From JAUWKC01 sp035529895 (lineage in GTDB: Bacteria > Planctomycetota > Phycisphaerae > Sedimentisphaerales > Anaerobacaceae): a stretch of DNA of 64,000 bases. The position numbers and the translations under genes were made by a program. Below the pieces are notes generated by a model. The model was not told where the DNA came from and searched no databases. It worked only from the letters and a program-made list of their open reading frames with translations. Location: the NCBI GenBank assembly GCA_035529895.1, contig DATKVV010000005.1, positions 1 through 64,000 on the forward strand. The letters run 5' to 3'. Below, piece by piece: positions 26,222 to 35,023 of the stretch. Each line of letters begins with the position of its first letter. The stretch's first letter is position 1.

Positions 26222-28048
26222 CTATTTTGCTATTTTCTTTTTCCATTTCGGGTACTCGGCCAGAACCTTTTCACCGTCGCGTACGAACCAGCGATAGCCG
26301 GAAAGGCGTTCCTTTTCAACCTCCTGGATGCTGTATCTTATTACGCCGTCATAGCCGCCGAAAATGGGCCGGCCGGTGCCAGGCTCGTAGAAACGGGCCC
26401 AGAGCGTCGGTGCGTCGGAGTCTTTGACCATTTCCGCGCCATTGGCTGTCCGCTCGAAACGAATACCGGTGATTTTGTTGCTCTCATACCAGGCCACGGC
26501 GTCCTCGACCGCCCTGATGACCCTCTCGGAGGGATTCTCGATGCTCATCAGGAACAGTACTATCCCGGCGCTTTCCCCGCCGCTGATTGACGGCGGCTCG
26601 TAGCTGCGCCCGTGCCGCGGTTCGAGCGTCTTCGGGTCGTGCTGCTGGCTCCAAGCGGTCCGCCGGCCGTTTACTACCACCTGACAGTTCAGGATGCAAT
26701 CAAGCCCTTTATCATAAGCCTGCTCGACCTTTTTGCGCCGCTTCGGGTCCACCAGATCGGACTCCGGCTTCTCACTAATGCTCCGCAGCAATTCCATCAC
26801 GCCAACCATTGCGTTGTCGTTAAAAGTGATAAAGTCGCCGTAGTCGCCGCACAGAGGATAGCGCTGTGGCCAGCCGCCGTTGTCGTACTGTGCTTCGAGA
26901 AGCCAGTCCAGACCACGGATGAAAGATTCTTTGAAGCGCTTCTTGCCGGCGGCGTGATAGAGTTTGGCCAGGAAATTCATCTGGCTGTAGGTAGTGCCGT
27001 TATCGATGGAACTATCCCAGTTCTTGGTGAACTTCTCGCCCTGATAACCGTGGGCCTCCATGTGCATATTCTTGGGCCAGGCCCCGGTTTCTGATTGGTA
27101 GGAAATCATATTGTCCCCGATGGTTTCGGCCATCCAGCTTTTGAACCACTCGTCGGAATGTTTTTCGTACGGGAACCAGACGATGCGCATGCCGTGAAAG
27201 GTATAGCCGCGGTTGGCGCTGTATCCGCAGCGAACGGCTGACCGGCATTTTCTCGCGTGGTATCCCCAGCCGCCGCCGCGAAGCACACGGGGCGCTCCTG
27301 CCCATGTCTGCCAGGCGCTGCCGTTGGCGGGGACGCCGACATAATTGGGGTGGTACTGGTCGAGGCACCACTCCCAGACGTTGCCGTGCATATCATAAAG
27401 GCCGAAGGCGTTCGGTTTTAGCCGCCCAACTTCAATCGTCCCGAAGTCCGGGTCTTTCGGGTTGTCCTTGCTTCCGCAGTACCACATATAGTCGGAGCGG
27501 CTGCCGGGCAGCGCGCCGGCTTTGCAGTTCTCACAGGCATCGGCGGAGTCAAGTGAATCGCCGAAATAAAAACGAGTCTTCGTGCCGGCGCGGCAGGCGT
27601 ATTCCCACTCGGCCTCGCTGGGCAGACGGAATGTGCCGCGAAGGCCAAGCTGCTTGAGCTTGCTGATAAACTCCTGGCACTGGTCCCAGGAAATATGGGA
27701 TACGGGGTAATTATCACCGACGCCATATCTGCGGGCCGGATTGGTTGGCATCACGGCTTTCCACTGTGCCTGCGTGACCTCGTATCTGCCGATGTAGAAA
27801 TCGTACTTGATATTGACCTTATGGAGCGGCCCTTCGTCGTCATAGCGACCTCGCTCGCTTGCGGACGAGCCCATCTGGAAGCTGCCGGCCGGGATGCGCA
27901 CCAGTTCCAGCTTCACATCACCCGGCAGCGTGAGGGTGACCGTTTTTTCGGCCAAGCATTCCGCCGCCGCGACGGGCACAGAAATGCACAGCATTAACAG
28001 AAATGCCGGCTTATAACCTGAATATGACTTGATTTTTCTTCTTAACAT
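26222..28048 (-). CDS. FGE/SUMF1-like domain fused to a PL10-type pectate lyase
   Basis: 608 residues; start chosen at the ATG behind GAGG, with an ATG 12 nt earlier possible. Signal peptide AFLLMLCISVPVAAAECLA. Residues of about 45-285 form a formylglycine-generating-enzyme-like domain (VRIPAGSFQMGS, RLPSEAEWEYACRAGT, GNVWEWCLDQYHPNY, RVLRGGGWGYHARKCRSAVR). Only one Cys remains where true FGE has its active-site pair, so it is probably a binding or structural version. Residues of about 300-600 resemble family PL10 pectate lyases (DNGGWPQRYP, NGTTYSQMNFLAKLYHA, PTLWARFYEPGTGRPIF). Predicted to be exported and to act on acidic polysaccharide. It follows an SSS symporter, sialidase and DapA-family gene. 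Confidence 0.8.
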   Translation of the reverse strand: MLRRKIKSYSGYKPAFLLMLCISVPVAAAECLAEKTVTLTLPGDVKLELVRIPAGSFQMGSSASERGRYDDEGPLHKVNIKYDFYIGRYEVTQAQWKAVMPTNPARRYGVGDNYPVSHISWDQCQEFISKLKQLGLRGTFRLPSEAEWEYACRAGTKTRFYFGDSLDSADACENCKAGALPGSRSDYMWYCGSKDNPKDPDFGTIEVGRLKPNAFGLYDMHGNVWEWCLDQYHPNYVGVPANGSAWQTWAGAPRVLRGGGWGYHARKCRSAVRCGYSANRGYTFHGMRIVWFPYEKHSDEWFKSWMAETIGDNMISYQSETGAWPKNMHMEAHGYQGEKFTKNWDSSIDNGTTYSQMNFLAKLYHAAGKKRFKESFIRGLDWLLEAQYDNGGWPQRYPLCGDYGDFITFNDNAMVGVMELLRSISEKPESDLVDPKRRKKVEQAYDKGLDCILNCQVVVNGRRTAWSQQHDPKTLEPRHGRSYEPPSISGGESAGIVLFLMSIENPSERVIRAVEDAVAWYESNKITGIRFERTANGAEMVKDSDAPTLWARFYEPGTGRPIFGGYDGVIRYSIQEVEKERLSGYRWFVRDGEKVLAEYPKWKKKIAK

Positions 28049-28179
28049 TAGCTGCCTCATCCTTATCTAAACAACAAAGCTCTTCGCCCACAGTCTATGC
28101 GAAACCCGCGTCGATTGCAACATGGGGACGCCCTGCCCCAGAGGGCGCCGCATGAGTGTGGCAATGAGATTCAGCCTTA

Positions 28180-29754
28180 TTAAGCATCTGCGGGTTCAGG
28201 GGCGTCCTTACTATAAATGGTCAGCCCCTCCTGGGCTTCATAGCTGGGGGTGAAGATTAGACTGGCCAGGTAACCCACCGCAAATACCACTACGTTGCCG
28301 AGAAGCCCCAGCCACAGGATATTGATCGTAAACCGCGGGAGCCAGGGCAGCGTTGAGAGACTCAGCAACTTAGGGTTGTTGGTTATGGTTGCCCACGCGA
28401 TGAAAATAACGCCGATGACCAGCCCGATGTACAGCCCTCTCTTGCTGCAGCGTCGGGTGAGCAGTCCGAGAAAGAACATGCCAATCATTCCACCGCCCAT
28501 GATTGAACTGAAGATGAAAAAAGTCTCCACCATTGATTTGACCCTTCTCAGCGCTATGGCCAGGAAAATGGCGCCAATCCCGGCGACGATGACACTGAGG
28601 CGTGAGAACAGCAGCCGGCGCTTGTCGGTGGGGGCTTTGGCCAGTTTCTCATAGAAATCATCCGCCAGGACCGAGGCGAGACTGTTGAGGTCGGATGAGA
28701 GCGTGGACATTGCCGCGGCAAAGACGCCGGCTAAAATCAGGCCGGTGACGCCCGCTGGAATCTGATGGCCGATGAAATAAGCAAATACCTGGTCGGGCTT
28801 TTCACGCACGGCCTCCGGCAGCAGTTCCGGCTCAACCTTGTAGTAAACCCAGAGCAATACCCCAATGAACATAAAGACGACCCAGACTATACCCAAAAGT
28901 ATGACGGACACCCACAGAGAGCGAGAGGCCTGTTTGGTTGAAGGCGCCAGCAGGTACCGCTGTACCACGGTCTGGTCGGTCGCGTACCTTGCCAGATAGT
29001 GGGTGAAGCCGAAACACAGCAGCATCCAGACTGAGACTCTGCTCCAGTCGAAATCGAAGTTGGCCAGTTTGAATTTGCCCGCCTCGCAGGCGGTCGCGAG
29101 CATGTCCGTCGGTCCCGCTTTGCTGGAAAAGAGCAGAAACAAAAGACCAATAGCGCCGCCCCCCAGAAGCAGGAAGCCCTGTATGACATGGGTCCAGACG
29201 ACTCCTTCTATGCCGCCGAAGAAAGTATAGAAGATGGTGACGATACCCACGATGATGATCAGGTATGTAAGATAGGTGCCGCCCCAGCCGGTCGCCCCTT
29301 CGATGGCCAGGCACAGCAGAAACAGCACCATGCCCATTTTGAAGAAGTGGCCGGAAATGAAAACGATGTTTCCGTAGAAACGTGCAGCCAGGCCGAATCG
29401 CCGCTCCAGGTATTCGTAGGCGCTGAGTCTTATTTTCCGTCTGAACACAGGAATAATGAAAAGAACCGCAATAAGCACGGTCAGCGGGATAGGCGCTATA
29501 GTCAAAAGATACTGCATATCGTCTTTGAATGATTTTCCCGGCAGGGCGAGAAAGGCCCAGCTTGAGATGATGGTCGCGAAAATCGACATGCCGACGGCCC
29601 AGCCGGGAAGCCTGCGATTTCCCAGAAAGTATCGTTCGGAACTTGTTTGTCTCTTGCTGAAGTATGAGCCGAGCCAGATGGTAAAAGCAAAGTAGGCGCC
29701 GATAATGACCCAATCGATGACTTTCAGTGCGCTCTGCGAGTCAGGCTGTGGCAC
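28180..29754 (-). CDS. Sodium:solute symporter (SSS family)
   Basis: 524 residues with about 13 membrane segments, matching the SSS family (VIIGAYFAFTIWLGSYFSKR, SSERYFLGNRRLPGW, ATIISSWAFLALPG, ILAGVFAAAMSTLSSDLNSLASVLADDFYEKL). It starts at GTG with AGGAGG 6 nt upstream. Its position between a sialidase-like protein and a lyase, with a DapA-family aldolase ahead, suggests import of the sugar acid they release, such as sialic acid or a uronate product. This is contextual inference. Confidence 0.9.
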   Translation of the reverse strand: MPQPDSQSALKVIDWVIIGAYFAFTIWLGSYFSKRQTSSERYFLGNRRLPGWAVGMSIFATIISSWAFLALPGKSFKDDMQYLLTIAPIPLTVLIAVLFIIPVFRRKIRLSAYEYLERRFGLAARFYGNIVFISGHFFKMGMVLFLLCLAIEGATGWGGTYLTYLIIIVGIVTIFYTFFGGIEGVVWTHVIQGFLLLGGGAIGLLFLLFSSKAGPTDMLATACEAGKFKLANFDFDWSRVSVWMLLCFGFTHYLARYATDQTVVQRYLLAPSTKQASRSLWVSVILLGIVWVVFMFIGVLLWVYYKVEPELLPEAVREKPDQVFAYFIGHQIPAGVTGLILAGVFAAAMSTLSSDLNSLASVLADDFYEKLAKAPTDKRRLLFSRLSVIVAGIGAIFLAIALRRVKSMVETFFIFSSIMGGGMIGMFFLGLLTRRCSKRGLYIGLVIGVIFIAWATITNNPKLLSLSTLPWLPRFTINILWLGLLGNVVVFAVGYLASLIFTPSYEAQEGLTIYSKDAPEPADA

Positions 29755-29800
29755 TAATCCGCCTCCTGCATTGTCTCAATTCGGGCCGGGCAGTCTCTTT

Positions 29801-30871
29801 TCATTTGGGCCATTCGCCACCAACCATGTCCCGCTCTACAATTTTCGCCGGGTCTACAACGACGTGTTTTACCTTCTGACGTTTCCACGTGTAGGCAATG
29901 TGTACCATACCGTCGGAAGTCTGGATGACGGCCGGATAGGAATACTCACCGTCCTGATTTTCCAGCACCAGCGCCGCTTTCCAGGTCTTGCCGTCATTTG
30001 ATACCGCGACATTAAGCGGGGAACGCCCCTTGGGTGTGTGGTTATAAACCAGGAGCTGCCTTCCGTCCGCGAGCGTCACGCCGTCAATGCCCGAGTTGGG
30101 GTTCGGCAGCGAAGTGGCGGTCATTGGGCTCCAGGTTTTGCCGCCGTCGCTCGACCAGCTTTCAGTTATCCGCCCCTGCCCGCTGCGACAGAGGGCCTGA
30201 ACGCGCCCGTCAGCGTATCTGAGAAGGGTCGGCTGGATAGCGCCGAATTCCTTGCCGTCGCTAATGGGACCAACGTGCTGCCAGGTTTTGCCAAGGTCGG
30301 CGGTGCGTTCGAAGTGCACGCGCCAGCCTTTATCTTCGGTACTCGAGCCGCACAGGAGAACGCCGTCGGGCATTTGAATGGGCTTATTCTTTACGGGGCC
30401 AAGGATGTCTTCCGGCAGGCGCCGCGGGAAAGACCAGGTCCTGCCGCCATCATCTGAGGTCATCAGCATCCCCCACCAGCTATCCGGGCTTGGCCCGACC
30501 TTGTAGAATAGAAGCAAAGGGCCCTTTTTGGGCTGAAACAGCACAGGGTTCCAGCAAGGGTAACGTTTCTTGTCGTGCTGGATGCCGTTAGCGACCTCGA
30601 CGGGCTTCGACCACTTTTTGCCCTTGTAAAGCGATACCCAGATGCCGACGTCCGGGTTGCTCTCGTGCTTTCCGCCGAACCACGCTGCTGCCAAACCTTT
30701 TTTGGACTGCACGATTGTCGATGCGTGGCATTGCCTGAAAGGCGCTTCGTCAAAAATAAAATCCATCTTGACAATCCCGGGCTGTTCGCTCAAATCGCCG
30801 GCCCATACGGTCATAGCACTTAATACAATAACGACGCCGGCAAAAACCGGAAAATATTTTCTCTGTGACAT
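29801..30871 (-). CDS. Secreted BNR-repeat sialidase-like protein
   Basis: About 356 residues from the internal ATG that begins a signal peptide (YFPVFAGVVIVLSAMTVWAGD). Asp-box repeats SDDGGRTWSFP, SSDGGKTWSPM and SNDGKTWKAAL indicate a six-bladed propeller. The opening CHASTIVQSKKGLAAAWFGG with NPDVGIWVSLY is typical of planctomycete exo-alpha-sialidase annotations. Whether it cleaves sialic acid is unproven, since the family also includes other glycosidases. Its stop is 46 nt before the symporter. Confidence 0.8.
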   Translation of the reverse strand: MSQRKYFPVFAGVVIVLSAMTVWAGDLSEQPGIVKMDFIFDEAPFRQCHASTIVQSKKGLAAAWFGGKHESNPDVGIWVSLYKGKKWSKPVEVANGIQHDKKRYPCWNPVLFQPKKGPLLLFYKVGPSPDSWWGMLMTSDDGGRTWSFPRRLPEDILGPVKNKPIQMPDGVLLCGSSTEDKGWRVHFERTADLGKTWQHVGPISDGKEFGAIQPTLLRYADGRVQALCRSGQGRITESWSSDGGKTWSPMTATSLPNPNSGIDGVTLADGRQLLVYNHTPKGRSPLNVAVSNDGKTWKAALVLENQDGEYSYPAVIQTSDGMVHIAYTWKRQKVKHVVVDPAKIVERDMVGGEWPK

Positions 30872-30902
30872 TTTCTTTCGCTCCAGGTTCTTCGTGCACA
30901 AA

Positions 30903-31853
30903 TTACCTCACAGTTTTGAGGCCGATTGCCCTCAGTCCCTTGCGGATTCCATCGACCTGCTCCGGCGAAAGGGGACGTAGCGGCCGGCGGAATACCGGAC
31001 TGGAGAATGTTCCCATCAGCCATTTCGCCACCTTCATACGCTGGTGGGCGCCGCAGCCCGGTTCGCCGAAGTTGTAAATCAGCCTGGCCAGAGGCGCGAC
31101 GGTTCTCTGAGCCTCCTTGGCCGCCTTCAAGTCGCCGTCGAGACAGGCGTGCACAAGCTTGACCATCAGTTCGGGCGCGAAACCCGCAAAACCGATAAGG
31201 GCCCCGTCCCCCGCTTCCAAAAGCGTGGGAAGCAGATACTCGTCGTGGCAGGTAATGATAGACAGGTCCGGTCTGGCTGCCTTGAGCTGTTCGTAATCCC
31301 ACAGCCAGCGGGCCATATCGCGCGTGCCCATCTTGATGCATACGACCTGGGGAATCTTTATCATCTCCTGCATTTCGGCAAGGCTGTAGCCCGCCCTGGT
31401 CCAGGCGGGATACTGATGGACAATAATGTCGATATCCCCGCCCTCAGCCACATCCTCGAAGAAGCCGACCGCAGTCCGGCTTGACCGGCCGAACCGCAGC
31501 CAGTGATGCGGCGGCATGAGCAGAATCGCATCGGCCCCTGCCTCTTTGGCGGCCCGAGCGTGGTCGATGGCCTCAAGGCTGCCCTCGGCCGCAATACCGG
31601 AGACCACTTTCAAAGCCTTGCCGCTCTTGCCGACCTCCTCGGCAAAAACTCGCGTAACCTGTACACGTTCCATCGGGCGGAGCGACATAATTTCGCCGGT
31701 ATGACCATTGCAGACAAGCCCTTTGAGCCCGTCCACGGCGCAAAGGTCGCGTACATAGTCTCGCAGACCTTCGTCATCGATGCTCTGATCCTCGTGAAAG
31801 GCACACAGCGTTGCGGGAAATACCCCCATCCACGGATGTTGCTTGTAGTTCAT
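30903..31853 (-). CDS. DapA/NanA-family aldolase (dihydrodipicolinate synthase/N-acetylneuraminate lyase superfamily)
   Basis: 316 residues; the start at 31853 is preceded by GGAAGGA and downstream of a good promoter. TIM-barrel class-I aldolase: CNGHTGE (the GTTGE site) near residue 50, Tyr148 in HQYP, Schiff-base Lys174 in VVCIKMGT, and GALIGFAGFAPELMV. Specificity cannot be assigned from sequence. Heading a cluster with a sialidase, an SSS symporter and a pectate-lyase fusion, it probably splits or dehydrates a 2-keto-3-deoxy sugar acid rather than making dihydrodipicolinate. Confidence 0.85.
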   Translation of the reverse strand: MNYKQHPWMGVFPATLCAFHEDQSIDDEGLRDYVRDLCAVDGLKGLVCNGHTGEIMSLRPMERVQVTRVFAEEVGKSGKALKVVSGIAAEGSLEAIDHARAAKEAGADAILLMPPHHWLRFGRSSRTAVGFFEDVAEGGDIDIIVHQYPAWTRAGYSLAEMQEMIKIPQVVCIKMGTRDMARWLWDYEQLKAARPDLSIITCHDEYLLPTLLEAGDGALIGFAGFAPELMVKLVHACLDGDLKAAKEAQRTVAPLARLIYNFGEPGCGAHQRMKVAKWLMGTFSSPVFRRPLRPLSPEQVDGIRKGLRAIGLKTVR

Positions 31854-32154
31854 CTGTCCTTCCTTCACCATTACCTGACACTGACCTGCGCAGTAACTTA
31901 TTGAGCATAAGCAATATGTGCGTATGGTAAGAATAATGCTGTTTACTGTCAAGTAAGGACTGACGAAGACAGTGTGGCTCTACCGCTGAAGCTCAAGCCC
32001 GCCGATAACTGCCCACATTTTTCGCCAAGAGCATCCAACAAAAGGAGTGTAATTGCCAAGCGGGCGCGGCAATCTCAGGCCATTGGCAAAGCAAAAGGCC
32101 ATTTTGTTACACGTTCTGAGCGACCCGACCTTCCCGGAATCCTTATGCGCCGAT
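31854..32154. other. Gap between the catabolic cluster and the coiled-coil lipoprotein gene
   Basis: 301 bases holding the minus-strand promoter at 31924-31952 and otherwise no recognisable gene. The DapA-family gene (31853) reads away from this gap, while the lipoprotein gene (32155-32991) on the same strand ends at its other edge. Confidence 0.5.
31924..31952 (-). promoter_or_regulatory. Sigma-70 promoter for the sugar-acid cluster
   Basis: Minus strand TTGACA (31952-31947), exactly 17 nt, then TACCAT (31929-31924). The predicted start is near 31917, 64 nt before the DapA-family ATG. It supports placing the gene start at 31853 and transcribing the four cluster genes together. Confidence 0.6.
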
Positions 32155-32991
32155 CTACTCCTTAGTTGCGGCACGTGCCGGTGCACGGGAGGTTTCGGCC
32201 GGTATGGCGTCCGCTAATGCGGTATCGGGGAGCGCACCTTCTTTAAGTCGATTATTTATATTACGGGCAACTTGGCGGACGTCGCTGTCAATCTGGTCCA
32301 GTAATTTAATCTGGTTCTTCTCTATGGCTTCCACTTTGACGGTTACCTTTTGCGTACCGTCCTGGACATTTGCAACCATCTGCTGCAGCTTGAGCAGGTT
32401 CCCTTCAATTGCCTCCACATTAGCGACGATTTGGCTGATGCTGCTCTCGATATCCGTCTGTAAGTCAAGCTGGTTCTGTTCGATGGCGGTCACCTTGGCA
32501 GTTACATTCCGGCTGTTGTCCTGGACATCCTGGACCATCTGCCGCAATTTCAGCAAATTCTTCTCAACTGCCGCTATATTGGCTTTGTTGCTTGACAATT
32601 GCTCGGTATTTTTCGCAATCCCTCCCCGCAATTGAAGGTGGCTATTTTCCAGATCGGCTATGGTACTTATCATTCTCTGAAGCTGCTGTTTAATCTCGTC
32701 TCGCATCTCGAACTGGTTCCGCCCGATACCAGCTATATTCTGCGCCAGTTTTTGGGTATTGGTTTCAATTCCACCCTGTAATCCAAACTGGCTCTTTTCG
32801 ATTGCCGCTATACTGTCTGACATTAGCTGCAAGTTATTTTGCACAGTGGTGTGCAGCTCACGCTGGTTTTGCTCAACCGCGGTTAGTTGCTCGTTGCAGC
32901 CGGTCGACCCCAGAGTCGCTGCGAGAGTAACCAAAGCCAAAGCAGTTCTTAAAGCAATCCTCTTAAGCCCAAACTTTTTTCCCCTTTTCAT
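32155..32991 (-). CDS. Coiled-coil repeat lipoprotein
   Basis: 278 residues of unknown function. The signal ends in lipobox LGSTGC (Cys32). The rest, to about residue 250, is one long helix built from repeated units of roughly 35 residues with the core 'xAIExNQxxLQ' (for example VTAIEQNQLDLQ, VEAIEKNQIKLL, IAGIGRNQFEMR) and a second repeated phrase NLLKLRQMVQDVQD / NLLKLQQMVANVQD. The C-terminal tail is Ala/Pro/Thr-rich. The layout suggests a lipid-anchored fibre in the envelope. No neighbour gives a pathway. Confidence 0.75.
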   Translation of the reverse strand: MKRGKKFGLKRIALRTALALVTLAATLGSTGCNEQLTAVEQNQRELHTTVQNNLQLMSDSIAAIEKSQFGLQGGIETNTQKLAQNIAGIGRNQFEMRDEIKQQLQRMISTIADLENSHLQLRGGIAKNTEQLSSNKANIAAVEKNLLKLRQMVQDVQDNSRNVTAKVTAIEQNQLDLQTDIESSISQIVANVEAIEGNLLKLQQMVANVQDGTQKVTVKVEAIEKNQIKLLDQIDSDVRQVARNINNRLKEGALPDTALADAIPAETSRAPARAATKE

Positions 32992-32999
32992 TGTTTACA

Positions 33000-33494
33000 T
33001 CCTTTCTTCTTACAAACGTACCAATACGACGGTTAAGCGCCAAAAGTTGTGCGCTACGACTATCAACGTGGCTACACCCTCCAGCCTCTAAGCTGAGGGG
33101 CTGAAACCCTCTTTAGTTGAAACAGAAGCCTTTTCACTACTGAAAGATGCTTCTGTTTTTCATTTCGGCAGGAAAACACAAAGAACTTTACTTTTTATGG
33201 GGCGTGCCGATAAAAACAGCGTTACCATATTTTCTGCAGAGTCTATCGGGCGCGCGCCGAAAAATTTTGGCAGCAATCTAAGTTATCCAAATTCCCTGAA
33301 AGATAAGATGGACAAGGTATAATCGAGCGGTTGGGAAGCGTCGGATTAAACTGCTGACCGGCCCCGAAACCGCTTTTTTTTGTAACAAACATAGTCTGTT
33401 GCCCTTATAATGTTGTCATTCAAACAACAAGGCTGGTATGCCTGTCTTGTTATTGTTGATGATGCGCAGACTAATTATTTTACAGGAGGCACAT
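33000..33494. other. Intergenic region before the cyclophilin gene
   Basis: About 495 bases. Contains the hairpin and T-run at 33121-33156, a GC-rich inverted stretch just before it (CCTCTAAGCTGAGGGGCTGA, about 33081-33100), TATAAT boxes at 33318-33323 and 33406-33411 without strong -35 partners, and the AGGAGG ribosome site at 33484-33489. No credible gene. Confidence 0.5.
33121..33156 (+). terminator. Rho-independent terminator-like hairpin
   Basis: ACAGAAGC pairs with GCTTCTGT across a loop of about 19 nt and is followed by TTTTTC on the plus strand. No plus-strand gene lies upstream for many kilobases, so it may end a small transcript starting near 33000 or be a mobile-element relic. Confidence 0.45.
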
Positions 33495-34460
33495 ATGATT
33501 AGTGGGAAGTTTTGGTTCAGCGTAATGTTTGCCGTAATGTCGGTGATGGTTATCGGCGTACCGAAGCAAGCCTGTGCTTCTGATATCAAGCATCTCGAGT
33601 TAGCGGAGCTGCCCAGCCGAGCAGAGGTTGTGGCGCTGGCTAAAGTCGTCAAGGTGCAGGAGAAGGCGTTAGACTCGCGCAAGCCTGTACCATACGACGA
33701 GGTTACGATAAAGGTCGCATCCGTAATCAAAGGAAAGCTCGAACGAAACGAGGTTACAGTTCTCTTGCAGCCGCGGGGCGAGAAAGGATTTGACCCGGCG
33801 CTGAAGGTCGGGGACACGGGGGTCTTTTTTCTGCGGGAAGTGAGCCAATCACAAGCAAAGCTGGCATACTGGGGCAGCGTAGCGGTCTTCCAGAAGCCCA
33901 ATTTTGTGGTCGCCGACCAAGCCCGGAAACCAAAGGAGGCAATAATGGAAGCCAAAAGGGTAAAGCTCGAAACAAGCAAGGGCGACATCATCATCGAACT
34001 TGACGAAAAGTCTGCGCCGGTTACCGTAAAGAATTTCCTTCAGTACGTAGAGGAAGGTTTCTATAACGGGACCATATTCCACAGGGTTATACCCAACTTT
34101 ATGATACAGGGCGGCGGATTCACGCCCGACATGGCGCAGAAGGAGACGCATCCTCCAATCGTGAACGAAGCCGCCAACGGATTGAAAAACCTTCGAGGCA
34201 CCCTCGCTATGGCCCGGACGTCAAATCCAAATAGCGCGACGTGCCAGTTCTTTATCAATCAGAAGGACAACAACTTTCTGGATTACGTTGAGAATCGGAG
34301 CCCCGGCTACACGGTATTCGCCAAAGTGGTTGAAGGGATGAGCGTTGTCGATGCCATAGTGGCGGTGAAGACGGGACAGAAAGGAATGTTCAAAGATGTG
34401 CCGGTCGAGCCGGTAGTGATAAAGTCCGCCAAGGTTGTACCCGCCAAGCAGGATTATTGA
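33495..34460 (+). CDS. Secreted cyclophilin-type peptidyl-prolyl isomerase with N-terminal extra domain
   Basis: 321 residues. The start at 33495 is fixed by AGGAGG and a signal peptide (KFWFSVMFAVMSVMVIGVPKQACA). Residues of about 28-150 are a beta-rich domain of unknown role. The cyclophilin domain follows from RVKLETSKGDIIIELDEKSAP: FHRVIPNFMIQGG contains the catalytic Arg, and GTLAMARTSNPNSATCQFFI and GYTVFAKVVEGMSVVDAI follow. It catalyses proline isomerisation on exported proteins. It converges on nothing; the DUF985 gene follows after 37 nt on the same strand. Confidence 0.88.
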   Translation: MISGKFWFSVMFAVMSVMVIGVPKQACASDIKHLELAELPSRAEVVALAKVVKVQEKALDSRKPVPYDEVTIKVASVIKGKLERNEVTVLLQPRGEKGFDPALKVGDTGVFFLREVSQSQAKLAYWGSVAVFQKPNFVVADQARKPKEAIMEAKRVKLETSKGDIIIELDEKSAPVTVKNFLQYVEEGFYNGTIFHRVIPNFMIQGGGFTPDMAQKETHPPIVNEAANGLKNLRGTLAMARTSNPNSATCQFFINQKDNNFLDYVENRSPGYTVFAKVVEGMSVVDAIVAVKTGQKGMFKDVPVEPVVIKSAKVVPAKQDY

Positions 34461-34497
34461 CAGACGACACAATAGACCGAAGAACTGTCAAGGGCAA

Positions 34498-35007
34498 ATG
34501 ATGGACCCTGAGCAAATTATTGGGTTTTTCGGGATGAGGCCCTTGCCGAGGGAGGGCGGCTATTACGTTGAAACATATCGGTGCAAGCAGAAACTCGCCC
34601 AAGCGCCGCCGCTGGCAGGACGTGTTGGGGAAAGGAGCCTTTGCACAGCAATTCTTTACCTTCTGACGCCGGATACGTTCTCAGCACTGCACAGATTAAG
34701 GAGTGATGAAATATTTCATTTTTACCTCGGCGACCCCGTGATAATGCTTCAACTGCATCCGGACAGAAGCACTGAGCTTATCACTTTAGGGCCGGATATT
34801 CTGAACGGACAGCGAGTGCAAGTGAAAGTGCCTAAGAACAGTTGGCAGGGCTGCTTTCTCAACGAAGGCGGGAGGTTCGCTTTGATGGGAACGACCGTCG
34901 CGCCGGGTTTTGAACACGCCGACTTTGAGCCGGCAGACACGGAAGAGCTTCTGGAGCAATACCGCGACCGGAAAGACCTCATTTTGAAGCTTACGCGGCG
35001 GGAATAA
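34498..35007 (+). CDS. DUF985 (cupin_5) family protein
   Basis: 169 residues. Cupin_5 features include IIGFFGMRPLPREGGYYVETYR, the metal-site strand ALHRLRSDEIFHFYLGDP, and VPKNSWQGCFLNEG. Members are predicted sugar-binding or epimerase-like cupins, and no function is firmly assigned. Two adjacent ATGs (34498 and 34501) follow AAGGG; the second has better spacing. It converges with the dehydrogenase gene at 35024. Confidence 0.85.
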   Translation: MMDPEQIIGFFGMRPLPREGGYYVETYRCKQKLAQAPPLAGRVGERSLCTAILYLLTPDTFSALHRLRSDEIFHFYLGDPVIMLQLHPDRSTELITLGPDILNGQRVQVKVPKNSWQGCFLNEGGRFALMGTTVAPGFEHADFEPADTEELLEQYRDRKDLILKLTRRE

Positions 35008-35023
35008 TCGGAGCAAGGCGGGA

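Noticed and set aside
26222..28048. FGE-like domain as an active sulfatase-activating enzyme
   Set aside because: The active-site Cys pair of FGE is reduced to one Cys in the expected segment, and no sulfatase gene is nearby.
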